The translations under genes were made by a program, and so were the position numbers. DNA of 39,161 nucleotides, from positions 1-39,161 of the forward strand of contig JAJHRM010000009.1 of assembly GCA_020832965.1 (NCBI GenBank), in the 5' to 3' direction. Shown piece after piece: positions 22,389 through 29,965 of this stretch; positions within the stretch are counted from its first letter, which is position 1; the number at the start of each line of letters is the position of its first letter. The stretch is from Thermofilum sp. (lineage in GTDB: Archaea; Thermoproteota; Thermoprotei; Thermofilales; Thermofilaceae). Under the pieces are notes generated by a model. It saw nothing but the letters and a program-made list of their open reading frames with translations, ran no database searches and was not told the origin of the DNA.

Positions 22389-23576
22389 CTAAGGGGCTCC
22401 TGCGCGCGGGAGCCCAAAGAGAGGATGAGGCGACGACCCCATGACTCCAGAGCACCCCAACAGCAACGCTGAGGGCTGCGATGAGGCCGCCGCAACGTGG
22501 CGGGGATGAGGGTGCGCGCGCTTAGCTTTTAGCCGGATCTCTCTTCTCCTGTAGAGAAGTACCGCCGCGACCATTAGTGCCGCCGCAGCGAAAGCTATCG
22601 CAATTACGATGTGTGGACGCCAGTAGGGTGGCACGGTTAAGCCTTGACGCCTCGTAGCAGTCGCCCTATGTAGCAGGGCATCGCCTGAGTAGAGCTCAAC
22701 GTCTACCGGGGCGTTCCTTACATCTGGGAAGACCAGCTCGACTCTCTCATTGACGTACAGGTATGCCTTCCTGGCTTGGTCCGGCGTTGAGTGCACCCAG
22801 ACGTATACGTAGCCGCTTGTAGCCCCGGTATTCTCCACTACTACGTGTAGTCCGTCCCCGAGAACCTCGGCAGTCCTTATAACCGCTCTTACTTCCGGGG
22901 GTTCCCCCACCTTGATCAGCCCAGGTATGACCAGCTGGAAGACGTAGAAGTCTGGAGCTTCCTGCTCATTGTGGTTTATCCAGGTGAGCCCACCCAGGGT
23001 GCTCTGGGGTCCGTGGGAGTAGGGAGGCTCCCACCTGTAGTTAAGAAGCTTTGTCCCGTTGAGGAACACCTCTAATACGTCTATCCAGCTTCGTGGATCG
23101 GTGCTTGTGAAGCTGTCCCTGACCTTGACTTCAAAGATTGAGCCGTTGATTTGCCTCACATAGTTGCTGGTGTTGAGCCAGACCCTTACCGATACTATGT
23201 AGGCCCCTGGGAGCTGCTGCATCTTGCCTGTGCCTGTAACGTCGCATAGCACAGTTTCACCGTAACTCTTCTCGAGGGCCTTCAGCACCCAGAACCTTAA
23301 TAGCCTGGGGTTGTCGCTGAACATCAGCAGGGTGTAGTCGATCATCCGCGGGAGTGACTGGTTCATGTCCCTCGCGACGTCTGGGTCGTCGAGGAGACTC
23401 TTGCCGTCGATTGTGAATGGGTGGAGCTTCTGGTCCACGATGACTGTGCCGTCCGGGTTGAAGGTTAGGCGGAAGTTAAGTGCTATCCAGTACCTCGGCT
23501 GCGCGTGGACGCGTGCTGCTTGCCATAGGAGGCACATCGCGAGGAAAACCAGGATTACTGCCGATTTCCCCCTCAT
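22389..23576 (-). CDS. Secreted membrane-anchored protein, partner of the transglutaminase-like protein; tail encoded by element B
   Basis: 395 residues. A signal peptide (to about residue 25) leads into a ~300-residue extracellular domain rich in Trp/Tyr and beta strands with several N-x-S/T sequons. A transmembrane helix (about 329-350) follows, then R-R-R-E-I-R and a cytoplasmic tail. Start ATG 23576 abuts the stop of the upstream transglutaminase-like gene, so they are co-translated. The last ~45 residues (Pro/His/Ser/Ala-rich) come from the DNA of repeat element B read antisense. The ancestral protein probably ended a few residues after the basic segment. Function is unknown. Confidence 0.72.
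   Translation of the reverse strand: MRGKSAVILVFLAMCLLWQAARVHAQPRYWIALNFRLTFNPDGTVIVDQKLHPFTIDGKSLLDDPDVARDMNQSLPRMIDYTLLMFSDNPRLLRFWVLKALEKSYGETVLCDVTGTGKMQQLPGAYIVSVRVWLNTSNYVRQINGSIFEVKVRDSFTSTDPRSWIDVLEVFLNGTKLLNYRWEPPYSHGPQSTLGGLTWINHNEQEAPDFYVFQLVIPGLIKVGEPPEVRAVIRTAEVLGDGLHVVVENTGATSGYVYVWVHSTPDQARKAYLYVNERVELVFPDVRNAPVDVELYSGDALLHRATATRRQGLTVPPYWRPHIVIAIAFAAAALMVAAVLLYRRREIRLKAKRAHPHPRHVAAASSQPSALLLGCSGVMGSSPHPLFGLPRAGAP
22393..22525 (+). ncRNA. Element B, a degenerate third copy of the structured RNA family
   Basis: Blocks matching element A in order: 22393-22409 (16 of 17), 22435-22448 (13 of 14), 22471-22478 (8 of 8) and 22499-22525 (a GGCGG-rich block ending GCGCGCTTAG). The 5' third of the family (CAAACCCG block) is not recognisable, and the central stem pairs poorly. 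No convincing promoter is seen just upstream, where a zinc-protein gene ends. It lies antisense to the 3' end of the neighbouring gene. Probably an inactive or truncated copy. Confidence 0.5.
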
Positions 23577-24560
23577 TTAGCCACCTCTGAAGTGGTACTC
23601 GGCGTATTCGAGGGTTAGGTAGCTTGGGATAGCTGTGCTGGAGAGCGCTGAGCCGTAGTACTTCGTCTCCTCCACTCCAAAGACTATGTGTCGGGCGCTG
23701 TATATCCCCACGTTTGGCGCCATGCCGTCAAGCATGTCCACGTCTATCCAGCCGTAGGGGTCTACGTATACTTGGGGCCACATGTGGCCACCCCAGTGGG
23801 TGAGGATGTATTCTCCCTCGGCTTCGATCGTTGAGTAATTCAGCCACATGTCTTGCTCGTACCTCTCGAGTAGTATTCCAAAGACCGTTCTCGACGGTAT
23901 GCCCAAGATCCTCGCCATAGCTACGAAGACGTCTGCGACTTCGACGCAGTCCCCGGTTATGGCGTAGCCGCGCCACGTGCGTGTCACCGCGTGGTCGCTC
24001 CCGGCCCTTCCCAGGTAGACCTGGTAGTTTACCCTGGTTGAGACCCACCTTGCTAAACGAGTGACTGCCTCGAGAGGTGTGTTCGCGTACGCTATTTCCC
24101 TTGCGAGCTTGATAAGCGTTAAGTTGTATATGTTCCAGTAGCCAGAGGTCGTTGTGTACTTCCTTACCAGCTCGTATGTCGGCCAGGTGCCTCTCGACTC
24201 TGATTCGTTTATGTAGTAGCTGTAAACCTCCACTCTGTAGGTTACATTTATCCAGTACTTCCTGCCTGGTAGTGCTTCGAGAAAGACGACTGCGTACGCG
24301 TTCCCATCCTCATCTACCACGTACCTCGCGGGGGGCGGGGTCATTGAGGCAACGTAGCTCCTCTGATACGAGGTGTTCTGCGGTAGCGATACGTACACGT
24401 AATCCCTGACTGTGGTGTTGCACTCATTCTTCAGTAGGAAGCCTCCAGTGATCGTGTAGGTAACGCTGCCGGTGATTACTACTCCTCTACCCTCTTCCTT
24501 GGAGACGAGGGAGGCTGCCACCAGCAGTGCGAGGAGCGTTAAGAGAGCTACCTTCCGCAA
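23577..24560 (-). CDS. Secreted transglutaminase-like (cysteine protease fold) protein
   Basis: 327 residues from TTG 24560. It has a signal peptide, an N-terminal beta domain (to ~150), then a transglutaminase core. The catalytic Cys is in G-D-C-V-E-V-A near residue 204, followed by 'ARILGIPSRTV'. The His is in G-G-H-M-W-P-Q-V-Y near residue 260, and the Asp in the D-P-Y-G-W-I-D-V-D segment. The triad is complete. Such proteins often accompany MoxR/DUF58/DUF4129 systems; that operon is ~5 kb away here. It could cleave or crosslink surface proteins. A TATA box (about 24593-24602) gives a short leader. Confidence 0.85.
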   Translation of the reverse strand: MRKVALLTLLALLVAASLVSKEEGRGVVITGSVTYTITGGFLLKNECNTTVRDYVYVSLPQNTSYQRSYVASMTPPPARYVVDEDGNAYAVVFLEALPGRKYWINVTYRVEVYSYYINESESRGTWPTYELVRKYTTTSGYWNIYNLTLIKLAREIAYANTPLEAVTRLARWVSTRVNYQVYLGRAGSDHAVTRTWRGYAITGDCVEVADVFVAMARILGIPSRTVFGILLERYEQDMWLNYSTIEAEGEYILTHWGGHMWPQVYVDPYGWIDVDMLDGMAPNVGIYSARHIVFGVEETKYYGSALSSTAIPSYLTLEYAEYHFRGG

Positions 24561-24800
24561 CTACGCTCACTAATTACTGAGATCACTGAGCGACTTAAAA
24601 ATCTACGTGCCTGGGAGGGAAAGATCAAGCCGCGCCACATTCTCCTCAGACCCTCTTCGAAGGCTCCTAGCCGGGCGCGAGCTCGCGGAACACCCGCCTG
24701 AAATTCGTGTGGAGGAAACGAGAACTAACCTTTCTCCGAGTGCGCGCCCCCACCAGAGCATCTGCCGTCCATCTACATGCTTCTCTTACCCGCGCGCGTC
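24561..24800. other. Intergenic region with a 12-bp palindrome and GC-alternating tracts
   Basis: Holds the promoter of the leftward transglutaminase gene (to ~24602). It then has CGCGAGCTCGCG, a perfect palindrome at 24676-24687, and GCGCGC tracts near 24742 and 24790. No reading frame or RNA family is supported. Confidence 0.5.
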
Positions 24801-25724
24801 TCAGCACGGAAGAATCCTTGTCCCAGCCCCATACTCCACTGCTTCGAGGATTCTATCGAGGTGGGAGATGACGGAAATTCTTCCAGTTCTCAAGCTGAAC
24901 AGTGATGCTGCCTCCACCTTCGGTCCCATGCTACCTTTCGGGAACACCCCCTCATTGGCCATTCGTAAGGCATCTTTCGCGCAGATCTCTGGGAGCAGCT
25001 TTTGGGTGGGTTTGCCGTAGTCCAGGTATGCGCCTTCGACGTCTGTGAGTATTACGAGTCTCGAGGCGTTGAGTTCTGCGGCTAGCAGGGAGGACGCCAT
25101 GTCTTTGTCTATTACTGCGTCTACGCCTACGTAGCCCTTGTCGCTTCTGATGACTGGTATGCCTCCACCGCCTACAGCAACTATGATGTCAGAGTTACCT
25201 ATGAGACTCCTGATCACTTCTAATTCGAGGATCCTTCTCGGTAGGGGGGAGGGGACTACCCTCCTCCACCCTTTGCCGGGTACGTGTACGAGGCTCCACC
25301 CTCTTCTCCTTAGCTCCTCTAATCTGCTCTCTGGGTAAAACGGGCCCACGGGCTTTGTTGGTGAGGTGAAAGCCGGGTCATTCGGGTCTACTTCTACGCG
25401 CGTGGTTACGACGGCAACTCTGAGATCCGGCTTGACCGTGGAGAGAGCTTGCTGAATCATGTAGCCTATGAGGCTCTGGGTCATCGCTCCACATGCGTGT
25501 AGGGGCATTGGTGGCACGTCCGGCGTGGACTCTTGCTGCAGGTAGAGGTTACCAACCTGTGGACCGTTTCCGTGCGTCACTATGAGGCTGTACTTCTCTG
25601 AGAGGCTTGCCAGGTGGCTGGCTATCCGCGTTAGATTAGATAATTGCTGATCAAATGTCCCTTCCTCGCCTCTCCTGATCAGGGCGTTTCCGCCCAGAGC
25701 GATTACTACAAGCTCCTTGGTCAC
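24801..25724 (-). CDS. arcC: Carbamate kinase
   Basis: 307 residues, the usual length. Amino-acid-kinase motifs are A-L-G-G-N-A-L at ~9-15, T-H-G-N-G-P-Q-V-G near 50, V-G-G-G-G-I-P-V near 200 and K-G-S-M-G-P-K-V-E-A near 268. The last is specific to carbamate kinase. It makes ATP from carbamoyl phosphate in the arginine deiminase-type pathway, or in archaea can supply carbamoyl phosphate. GTG 25724 is the predicted leaderless start (TATA at about 25745-25755). No other arginine pathway gene is in the window. Confidence 0.94.
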   Translation of the reverse strand: MTKELVVIALGGNALIRRGEEGTFDQQLSNLTRIASHLASLSEKYSLIVTHGNGPQVGNLYLQQESTPDVPPMPLHACGAMTQSLIGYMIQQALSTVKPDLRVAVVTTRVEVDPNDPAFTSPTKPVGPFYPESRLEELRRRGWSLVHVPGKGWRRVVPSPLPRRILELEVIRSLIGNSDIIVAVGGGGIPVIRSDKGYVGVDAVIDKDMASSLLAAELNASRLVILTDVEGAYLDYGKPTQKLLPEICAKDALRMANEGVFPKGSMGPKVEAASLFSLRTGRISVISHLDRILEAVEYGAGTRILPC

Positions 25725-25849
25725 AAGCGTATTTCTGGAACTCTCTTAAAAGCCTTTTGCAAGGTATTTGTGAGACCTTACTCAAGCCGATAACTTGTTT
25801 CTAGGCACATACACCTGGGGGTGAGCCATTTGCAGAGCAGCTGGGGGAG

Positions 25850-26158
25850 TCATAGAAGATTCTTAAGGGTTTTCTCAATTTCGGACTCAACCCTTAAGTA
25901 GAGGTTTATCAGTTCTCGCCCCTCATCTGTGAGCTTTGCGCTGCCGCCCCTGCACCCGCCCCTGGAAAACTTCACCAGCTTCGTGCCCAGGCTCTTCTCC
26001 AGCCTCCTTATGTAAGTCCACGCAAAGCTGTAGGAGTAGCCCAGCTTCTTCGCTGCCGCATGCAGTGAGCCTGCCTCGTCAATTGCCATGAGGAGCTCTA
26101 CTCCACCCCTACCCAGAACGGGCTTGTCGTCCTTTGTGAACCAGACCTTGAATTTCAC
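25850..26158 (-). CDS. ModE-type winged helix-turn-helix regulator (DNA-binding domain only)
   Basis: 102 residues. It matches the N-terminal domain of ModE: an F-T-K-D-D-K-P-V-L-G-R-G-G opening, then 'LLMAIDEAGSLHAAAKKLGYSYSFAW' and 'RRLEKSLGTKLV' (a LysR-like HTH), and 'GGSAKLTDEGRELI'. The molybdate-binding (TOBE) domains are absent, as in many archaeal stand-alone forms, so effector sensing would need another protein or a redox/cysteine response (one Cys in G-G-C-R-G). Its place beside MoaD and AOR suggests control of tungsten/molybdenum genes. Starts at GTG 26158; a TATA-like CTATATATC lies at 26223-26231. Confidence 0.85.
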   Translation of the reverse strand: MKFKVWFTKDDKPVLGRGGVELLMAIDEAGSLHAAAKKLGYSYSFAWTYIRRLEKSLGTKLVKFSRGGCRGGSAKLTDEGRELINLYLRVESEIEKTLKNLL

Positions 26159-26370
26159 CTTTAGTTCCAGGCTTTTTAAGCTCGTAGCGCCCCACTGTCA
26201 AGCTTATTGATATTTTCATTAGGATATATAGATTTTTCGACCGTTCCTGCGAGCTCAGGATGCAAGGTTGTGGTGTGCGCGCCAGCTTATATGCCCTAGG
26301 AGCGGCTCCGAGGGACAACACGGGAGGTCGTCCTCGCTAGGGAGAGGGGACAAAGGTGCTGTGCCTGCAG
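26159..26370. other. Intergenic region between moaD and the ModE-like gene, with a strong stem-loop
   Basis: Contains a self-complementary TATA-like AGCTTATATGCC (26285-26295). There is a hairpin of CCCT-A-GGAG with CTCC-G-AGGG (26294-26314), then a weaker GAGG/CCTC stem (26324-26335). An A/T-rich promoter zone (26205-26240) lies closer to the regulator. It may be a control region for the regulator, but I recognise no riboswitch. Confidence 0.4.
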
Positions 26371-26643
26371 CTACCCGCCGGCGATCGGTGGGAAGACTGC
26401 AATTGTGTCTCCATCTCTCAGCTCCTGGGAGGACACGAATTGTATGTGTCTGCCGTTGATGAGGATGATGCGGTCCCCCCTGTAGGTGTCGTTTTCGAAG
26501 ATTTCGCTGTAAAATTCCTTCCCCAGCTGTTCCGAGGCTTTCAGGACTGCGTCTCGCAGAGTGCCATTGCACTCTACTTCGACCTCCTTCCTGTTGTACT
26601 TGTCCCTCAGTGTTGCGAATAGCAGGAACCTTACCTTAACCAT
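26371..26643 (-). CDS. moaD: MoaD/ThiS-family sulfur carrier (molybdopterin synthase small subunit)
   Basis: 90 residues, ubiquitin-like fold. It ends F-P-P-I-A-G-G; the C-terminal Gly-Gly, thiocarboxylated for sulfur transfer, is intact. 'VKVRFLLFATLRDKY' and 'LINGRHI' match the MoaD form. It delivers sulfur to molybdopterin (tungstopterin) synthase. SD GGGAGGGGG precedes ATG 26643, and a TATA box lies at about 26671-26683. It is directly downstream of the AOR gene on the same strand. Confidence 0.92.
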   Translation of the reverse strand: MVKVRFLLFATLRDKYNRKEVEVECNGTLRDAVLKASEQLGKEFYSEIFENDTYRGDRIILINGRHIQFVSSQELRDGDTIAVFPPIAGG

Positions 26644-26701
26644 CCCCCTCCCTTCTAGTTACCGGGTCATGGATTAAAATTTTACCCTCAGCAAAATTAG
26701 T

Positions 26702-26716
26702 GCAGGGAAAAAAGAA
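26702..26716 (-). terminator. T-run after the AOR gene
   Basis: On the minus strand, 16-30 bases after the AOR stop codon, there is CTTTCTTTTTTCCC, preceded by an A-run. This suggests poly-T termination before moaD, which has its own TATA box. Confidence 0.4.
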
Positions 26717-26731
26717 AGATTGTTTTTTAGT

Positions 26732-28597
26732 TTAGAGCTCTATTCCGAGCTCCTTGAGTTTCTCCTTTGTTGGTACTCCGTTGACCCAGCCTCGCAGCTT
26801 GTAGTACTCTTCAAGCATCTTGTCGAGCTCGACCACCTGTCCCTTTGACGGTCCTTCGGGCATTGGCTCCTTTGTTAGCCTGGGTGGCAGGGTGTCGTCC
26901 TTTGCGGTGAAGCCGTAGAGCGACATTATGTACCTTTCTAGGTTGTAGATCCTCTCACCGATCCTCATTACGTCGCTCTCCGTGAAGTTGAAGCCAGCGA
27001 TCTTGTTGAAGAGTTCTGCGTAGTCCTTTGCTCCTATCTCGAACGTCGTGAAGAGGCAGTTCACAGCGGAGTTGACGACGCATGTAAGGTCCTGGAGGGT
27101 TTTAGTCCACTGAGCCTTTCCTTCGGGGGTGAATCGGTCTATCTTCTGCGGTATTCCCAGGATCTCGGGCGAGATTGTGTAGCCCGTGACGTGGCATCCT
27201 CCCCTGTTCGCAGTCGCGTAGTTCAGCCCTATGCCTTTGGCTCCTCTCGGGTCGTAAGCGGGCATCTCAAGCCCTTTAACGCTCATGGATAGCTCGGGTG
27301 CGCCGTACATTTCTGCGAGCCTTCTGCTGCCCAAGGCGAGCTTGGCTCCGAAGCCGGCTTTGTACGCGGTGCGCCAGACTGCTTCAACGAGTGCAGCAGC
27401 GTTCCCGAACCTCATGTCTAATCCTTGCAGATCCTCCTCGGGGATGTAGCCCTTCTCGTACAGCTCCATCGCTGCTGCAATGGTGCTTCCCATCGAAATG
27501 GTGTCTATGCCGAACTCGTCGCAGAAGTGGTTTGCCTTTACGATTGCCGCCAGATCCATCACTCCTGTGGAGTTCCCTAGAGCCCATATGGACTCGTATT
27601 CTGGACCCTCGGTGTACAGTATCTGGTAGGGCCCTGAGGGCACCTTCGTGACTCTTCCGCAGCCTATCTGGCAGCCCCAGCAGGGTCTCCTCTTGATGAG
27701 GTAGGTCTTCTCAAGCGTCTCTCCGCTGATCTTGTCAGCTTCAGGGTTGTAGCCGAACTGCCAGTTCTTGAAGGGCAGCATCCCGGCTTGGTTAATTATG
27801 TTGATTAGGATCGCCGTGCCGTACTTCGGCAGTCCCTCACCCGTGACGGCGTTCTTTTTCATCCTCTCTGTCAAGGTCTTGGAAAGCTCGCGGAAGCCCT
27901 CCGGATCCGCTACTTGGGGCTTCTGGGTCCCGGAGACCACGATCGCCTTTAGCTTCTTGCTCCCCATAACCGCTCCGGCGCCTGTTCTGCCGGCAGCCCT
28001 GTGCTCATCATTCATTATGTTCGCGAAGAGGACCAGGTTTTCCCCTGCGGGCCCTATGCATGATACGCTCACATTTTCGCCCTTCACCCTGCTCCTCAGT
28101 ACGCGCGTGGTGTCGAAGACGTTTTTGCCCCAGAGGTCTGATGCATCCTTTATCTCCACGTGTCCGTCAGATATCTCCAGGTATACTGGTTTTTCAGCCG
28201 CCCCCTCGACGAAGATCATGTCGTAGCCCGCGAACTTCAGGTAGGCGCCGAACTCCCCACCCGTGTCTGCGCTAGCGAGGGAGCCTGTGAGCGGAGATCT
28301 GAGAGCCATGACGTGGTGCCTTCCGGGGGATGGGGCTCCAGCAACGCCTGTTATTGGTCCCGTGGTGAATGCCAGGACGTTCTCGGGGCCCAGCGGGTCG
28401 ATGTCCTTTGGGGAGATTCCCTTAGCCATGTACTCCTTGAGGTACTTGTAGTAGAATACGTAGAGGGCGTATCCCTTGCCACCGATGTACTTTTCAGCAA
28501 CTGCGGGGTTTATTGGTTCCTCGCGGATGGTGTTGTCTGCTAGGTTTACTGTGAGAATTTTGTTTACGTAACCGCCTTTTATTGGCATGCTGGTCAT
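26732..28597 (-). CDS. aor: Aldehyde ferredoxin oxidoreductase (tungsten-bispterin enzyme)
   Basis: 621 residues, typical for AOR. Features are: 'YIGGKGYALYVF', 'GPITGVAGAPSPGRHHVMALRSP', 'EHRAAGRTGAGAVMGSKKLKA' (pterin binding), the [4Fe-4S] site C-W-G-C-Q-I-G-C near residue 305, and a late T-C-V-V-N-S-A-V-N-C block where AORs carry the fourth cluster ligand. Archaeal AOR oxidises aldehydes to acids with ferredoxin. ATG 28597 (SD GAGG) or ATG 28588 is the start; the TATA box (28615-28623) favours a leaderless message. Lies with ModE-like, MoaD and MobA genes, which would supply cofactor and control. The subtype (AOR, FOR, GOR or WOR) cannot be told. Confidence 0.93.
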   Translation of the reverse strand: MTSMPIKGGYVNKILTVNLADNTIREEPINPAVAEKYIGGKGYALYVFYYKYLKEYMAKGISPKDIDPLGPENVLAFTTGPITGVAGAPSPGRHHVMALRSPLTGSLASADTGGEFGAYLKFAGYDMIFVEGAAEKPVYLEISDGHVEIKDASDLWGKNVFDTTRVLRSRVKGENVSVSCIGPAGENLVLFANIMNDEHRAAGRTGAGAVMGSKKLKAIVVSGTQKPQVADPEGFRELSKTLTERMKKNAVTGEGLPKYGTAILINIINQAGMLPFKNWQFGYNPEADKISGETLEKTYLIKRRPCWGCQIGCGRVTKVPSGPYQILYTEGPEYESIWALGNSTGVMDLAAIVKANHFCDEFGIDTISMGSTIAAAMELYEKGYIPEEDLQGLDMRFGNAAALVEAVWRTAYKAGFGAKLALGSRRLAEMYGAPELSMSVKGLEMPAYDPRGAKGIGLNYATANRGGCHVTGYTISPEILGIPQKIDRFTPEGKAQWTKTLQDLTCVVNSAVNCLFTTFEIGAKDYAELFNKIAGFNFTESDVMRIGERIYNLERYIMSLYGFTAKDDTLPPRLTKEPMPEGPSKGQVVELDKMLEEYYKLRGWVNGVPTKEKLKELGIEL

Positions 28598-28614
28598 GTT
28601 AAATTTCCTCGCAA

Positions 28615-28623
28615 AAATTTAAG
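28615..28623 (-). promoter_or_regulatory. TATA box for the AOR gene
   Basis: CTTAAATTT on the minus strand is centred 22 bases from ATG 28597 and 31 from ATG 28588. The spacing fits the second ATG better if the message is leaderless. Confidence 0.45.
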
Positions 28624-28677
28624 CTTTTCGTTATTTTTATTTAAAAATATCAAAAATCTTCGGCGGCGCGCTGCAGG

Positions 28678-29307
28678 TTAGCGTGCTATGTTCGCGCATA
28701 TTTCTTCTGCTCTTTCCAGGTCTTCTGGAGAGTTGATGTTGAGAGTCTCCACTTCGGGTGAGTCGAAGACTTCGCTTACGGGGACGTAGCTTGCCCTTAG
28801 CCTTCTCAGGGCGCTTGACACTTGGAAGCTTCCTCTGACTAGAGACCCCTCCACTGCTCTTAGGGTCGGCTGTACCCTGTAGATGGCTATCAGCGGCTCG
28901 ATGTAGCCGTTTGGCCACAGTGGGATCGATGCATCAGAGTCTTTTAGCTTGTCATGGAGTCTCAGGAGAGCGGCGGGGTTTAGGAATGGAGTGTCGCTCG
29001 GCATGACCCCGATAACTTCCCCGGAGGCGTTGATTAGAGCTGTGTATATGCCTACTATTGATGCCTGTTTGTTCAGTGCGTCGAGGAGCACTCTCCACCC
29101 AGCTTTGACTCCCGCGTTTACGAGCGCCTCTTCGATTTTCTTCTTCTGCTCCTCGTCGTGAACGATTATAAGCGGCTTGAGTCCCAGTACTTCTAGCTTT
29201 TCGAGGAGTCTTAGCAGGATTGGTTTACCGCAAACCTGCAGTAACGGCTTAATGCCTGTGCCGAGCCTCTTCCCCTCCCCGCCCGCCAAAATCGCGACTT
29301 CGAGCAA
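28678..29307 (-). CDS. mobA: Molybdenum/tungsten cofactor guanylyltransferase, MobA-like
   Basis: 209 residues from TTG 29307. The nucleotidyltransferase signature L-A-G-G-E-G-K-R-L-G-T is at ~7-17, with K-P-L-L and 'GKPILLRLL'. 'VMPSDTPFLNP' is the metal-binding Asp segment (MobA: CDxPxL). The C-terminal 'NINSPEDL' matches the MobA 'NxNTPEDL'. It attaches GMP or a related nucleotide to molybdopterin, or by family resemblance could act on another sugar phosphate. Located just upstream of the AOR gene on the same strand. The stop is followed by GCGCGC (28663). Confidence 0.82.
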   Translation of the reverse strand: MLEVAILAGGEGKRLGTGIKPLLQVCGKPILLRLLEKLEVLGLKPLIIVHDEEQKKKIEEALVNAGVKAGWRVLLDALNKQASIVGIYTALINASGEVIGVMPSDTPFLNPAALLRLHDKLKDSDASIPLWPNGYIEPLIAIYRVQPTLRAVEGSLVRGSFQVSSALRRLRASYVPVSEVFDSPEVETLNINSPEDLERAEEICANIAR

Positions 29308-29352
29308 CTCAGGGCACCACTAGCAAGGTAACCGCCGGGAGACGGTGGAGCA

Positions 29353-29922
29353 CTATGGGCAAGGCGTAGCGTGGCTGGGCATTTTGCACCTGAACACTTC
29401 TCTGAATTTTTCGAAGGCTTCCCTTCCCCATAGGCAGACAACAATTTCAGTGACGTTCTTCAGTCCTGGCGAGAGCTCTGCAATTACTTCTGCCATTACC
29501 TGTGCGCACCTCTCATATGGGTAGCCGAAAATTCCTGTCGAGATTGCTGGCAGCGCCACCTTCCTGAGGCTTAGTTCCTCCGTTTTGAGGATTGAGTTGC
29601 GTATGGCGTTCCTCAGCTTCTCGTCGCCCTGGGGGTCCCCGTATCTTGGCCCCACAGCGTGAACAATGTACTTCGCTCGCAGCTTCCCGGCGGAGGTGAC
29701 CGCTACCTCGCCCTCCTTCACGGGCCCGCGCGTCCTCACCCATTCATCACTCTCCCTCTGAATGGTTTCCCCGCCCTTACGCACGATCGCAAGTGCGACG
29801 CCTCCCCCATGCTTTAGAAAGCTGTTGGCAGCATTGACTATGACGTCTGCTTCTTGCTCTGTTATGTCGCCCTCTACGAGCCGCACGAGGACTCCCCCAG
29901 CCCTGTAGCACTCCTCACTCAC
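29353..29922 (-). CDS. Macro-domain ADP-ribose-binding hydrolase
   Basis: 189 residues from GTG 29922. Macro-domain motifs: G-D-I-T ... D-V-I-V-N-A-A-N near residues 19-33, the G-G-G-V-A-L-A-I loop, and the G-I-F-G-Y-P phosphate loop near 128. These proteins bind ADP-ribose and many remove ADP-ribose from O-acetyl-ADP-ribose or proteins. The last ~15 residues (Cys/Pro/His) are atypical. Leaderless start from the overlapping divergent promoter at 29943-29954. Confidence 0.9.
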   Translation of the reverse strand: MSEECYRAGGVLVRLVEGDITEQEADVIVNAANSFLKHGGGVALAIVRKGGETIQRESDEWVRTRGPVKEGEVAVTSAGKLRAKYIVHAVGPRYGDPQGDEKLRNAIRNSILKTEELSLRKVALPAISTGIFGYPYERCAQVMAEVIAELSPGLKNVTEIVVCLWGREAFEKFREVFRCKMPSHATPCP

Positions 29923-29925
29923 AGC

Positions 29926-29954
29926 AAAAAATATTTTTGCAAAGATAAAAAGTT
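29926..29954. promoter_or_regulatory. Overlapping divergent promoters of macro-domain and Clp1-like genes
   Basis: The plus strand AAAAAATATTTT (29926-29937) predicts initiation at about 29958 for the kinase at 29966. The minus strand CTTTTTATCTT (complement of 29943-29953) predicts initiation at 29922, the GTG of the macro-domain gene. The TATA centres are only ~16 bases apart, so the two polymerases would compete. Confidence 0.55.
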
Positions 29955-29965
29955 ACTGGAGCTTG

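Noticed and set aside
24700..24800. Possible fourth copy of the RNA family on the minus strand
   Set aside because: A GACGG...TGGGG...GCGCGCAC sequence is vaguely similar to the 3' end of A, but the other blocks are absent, so the likeness may be the general GCGCGC tract.
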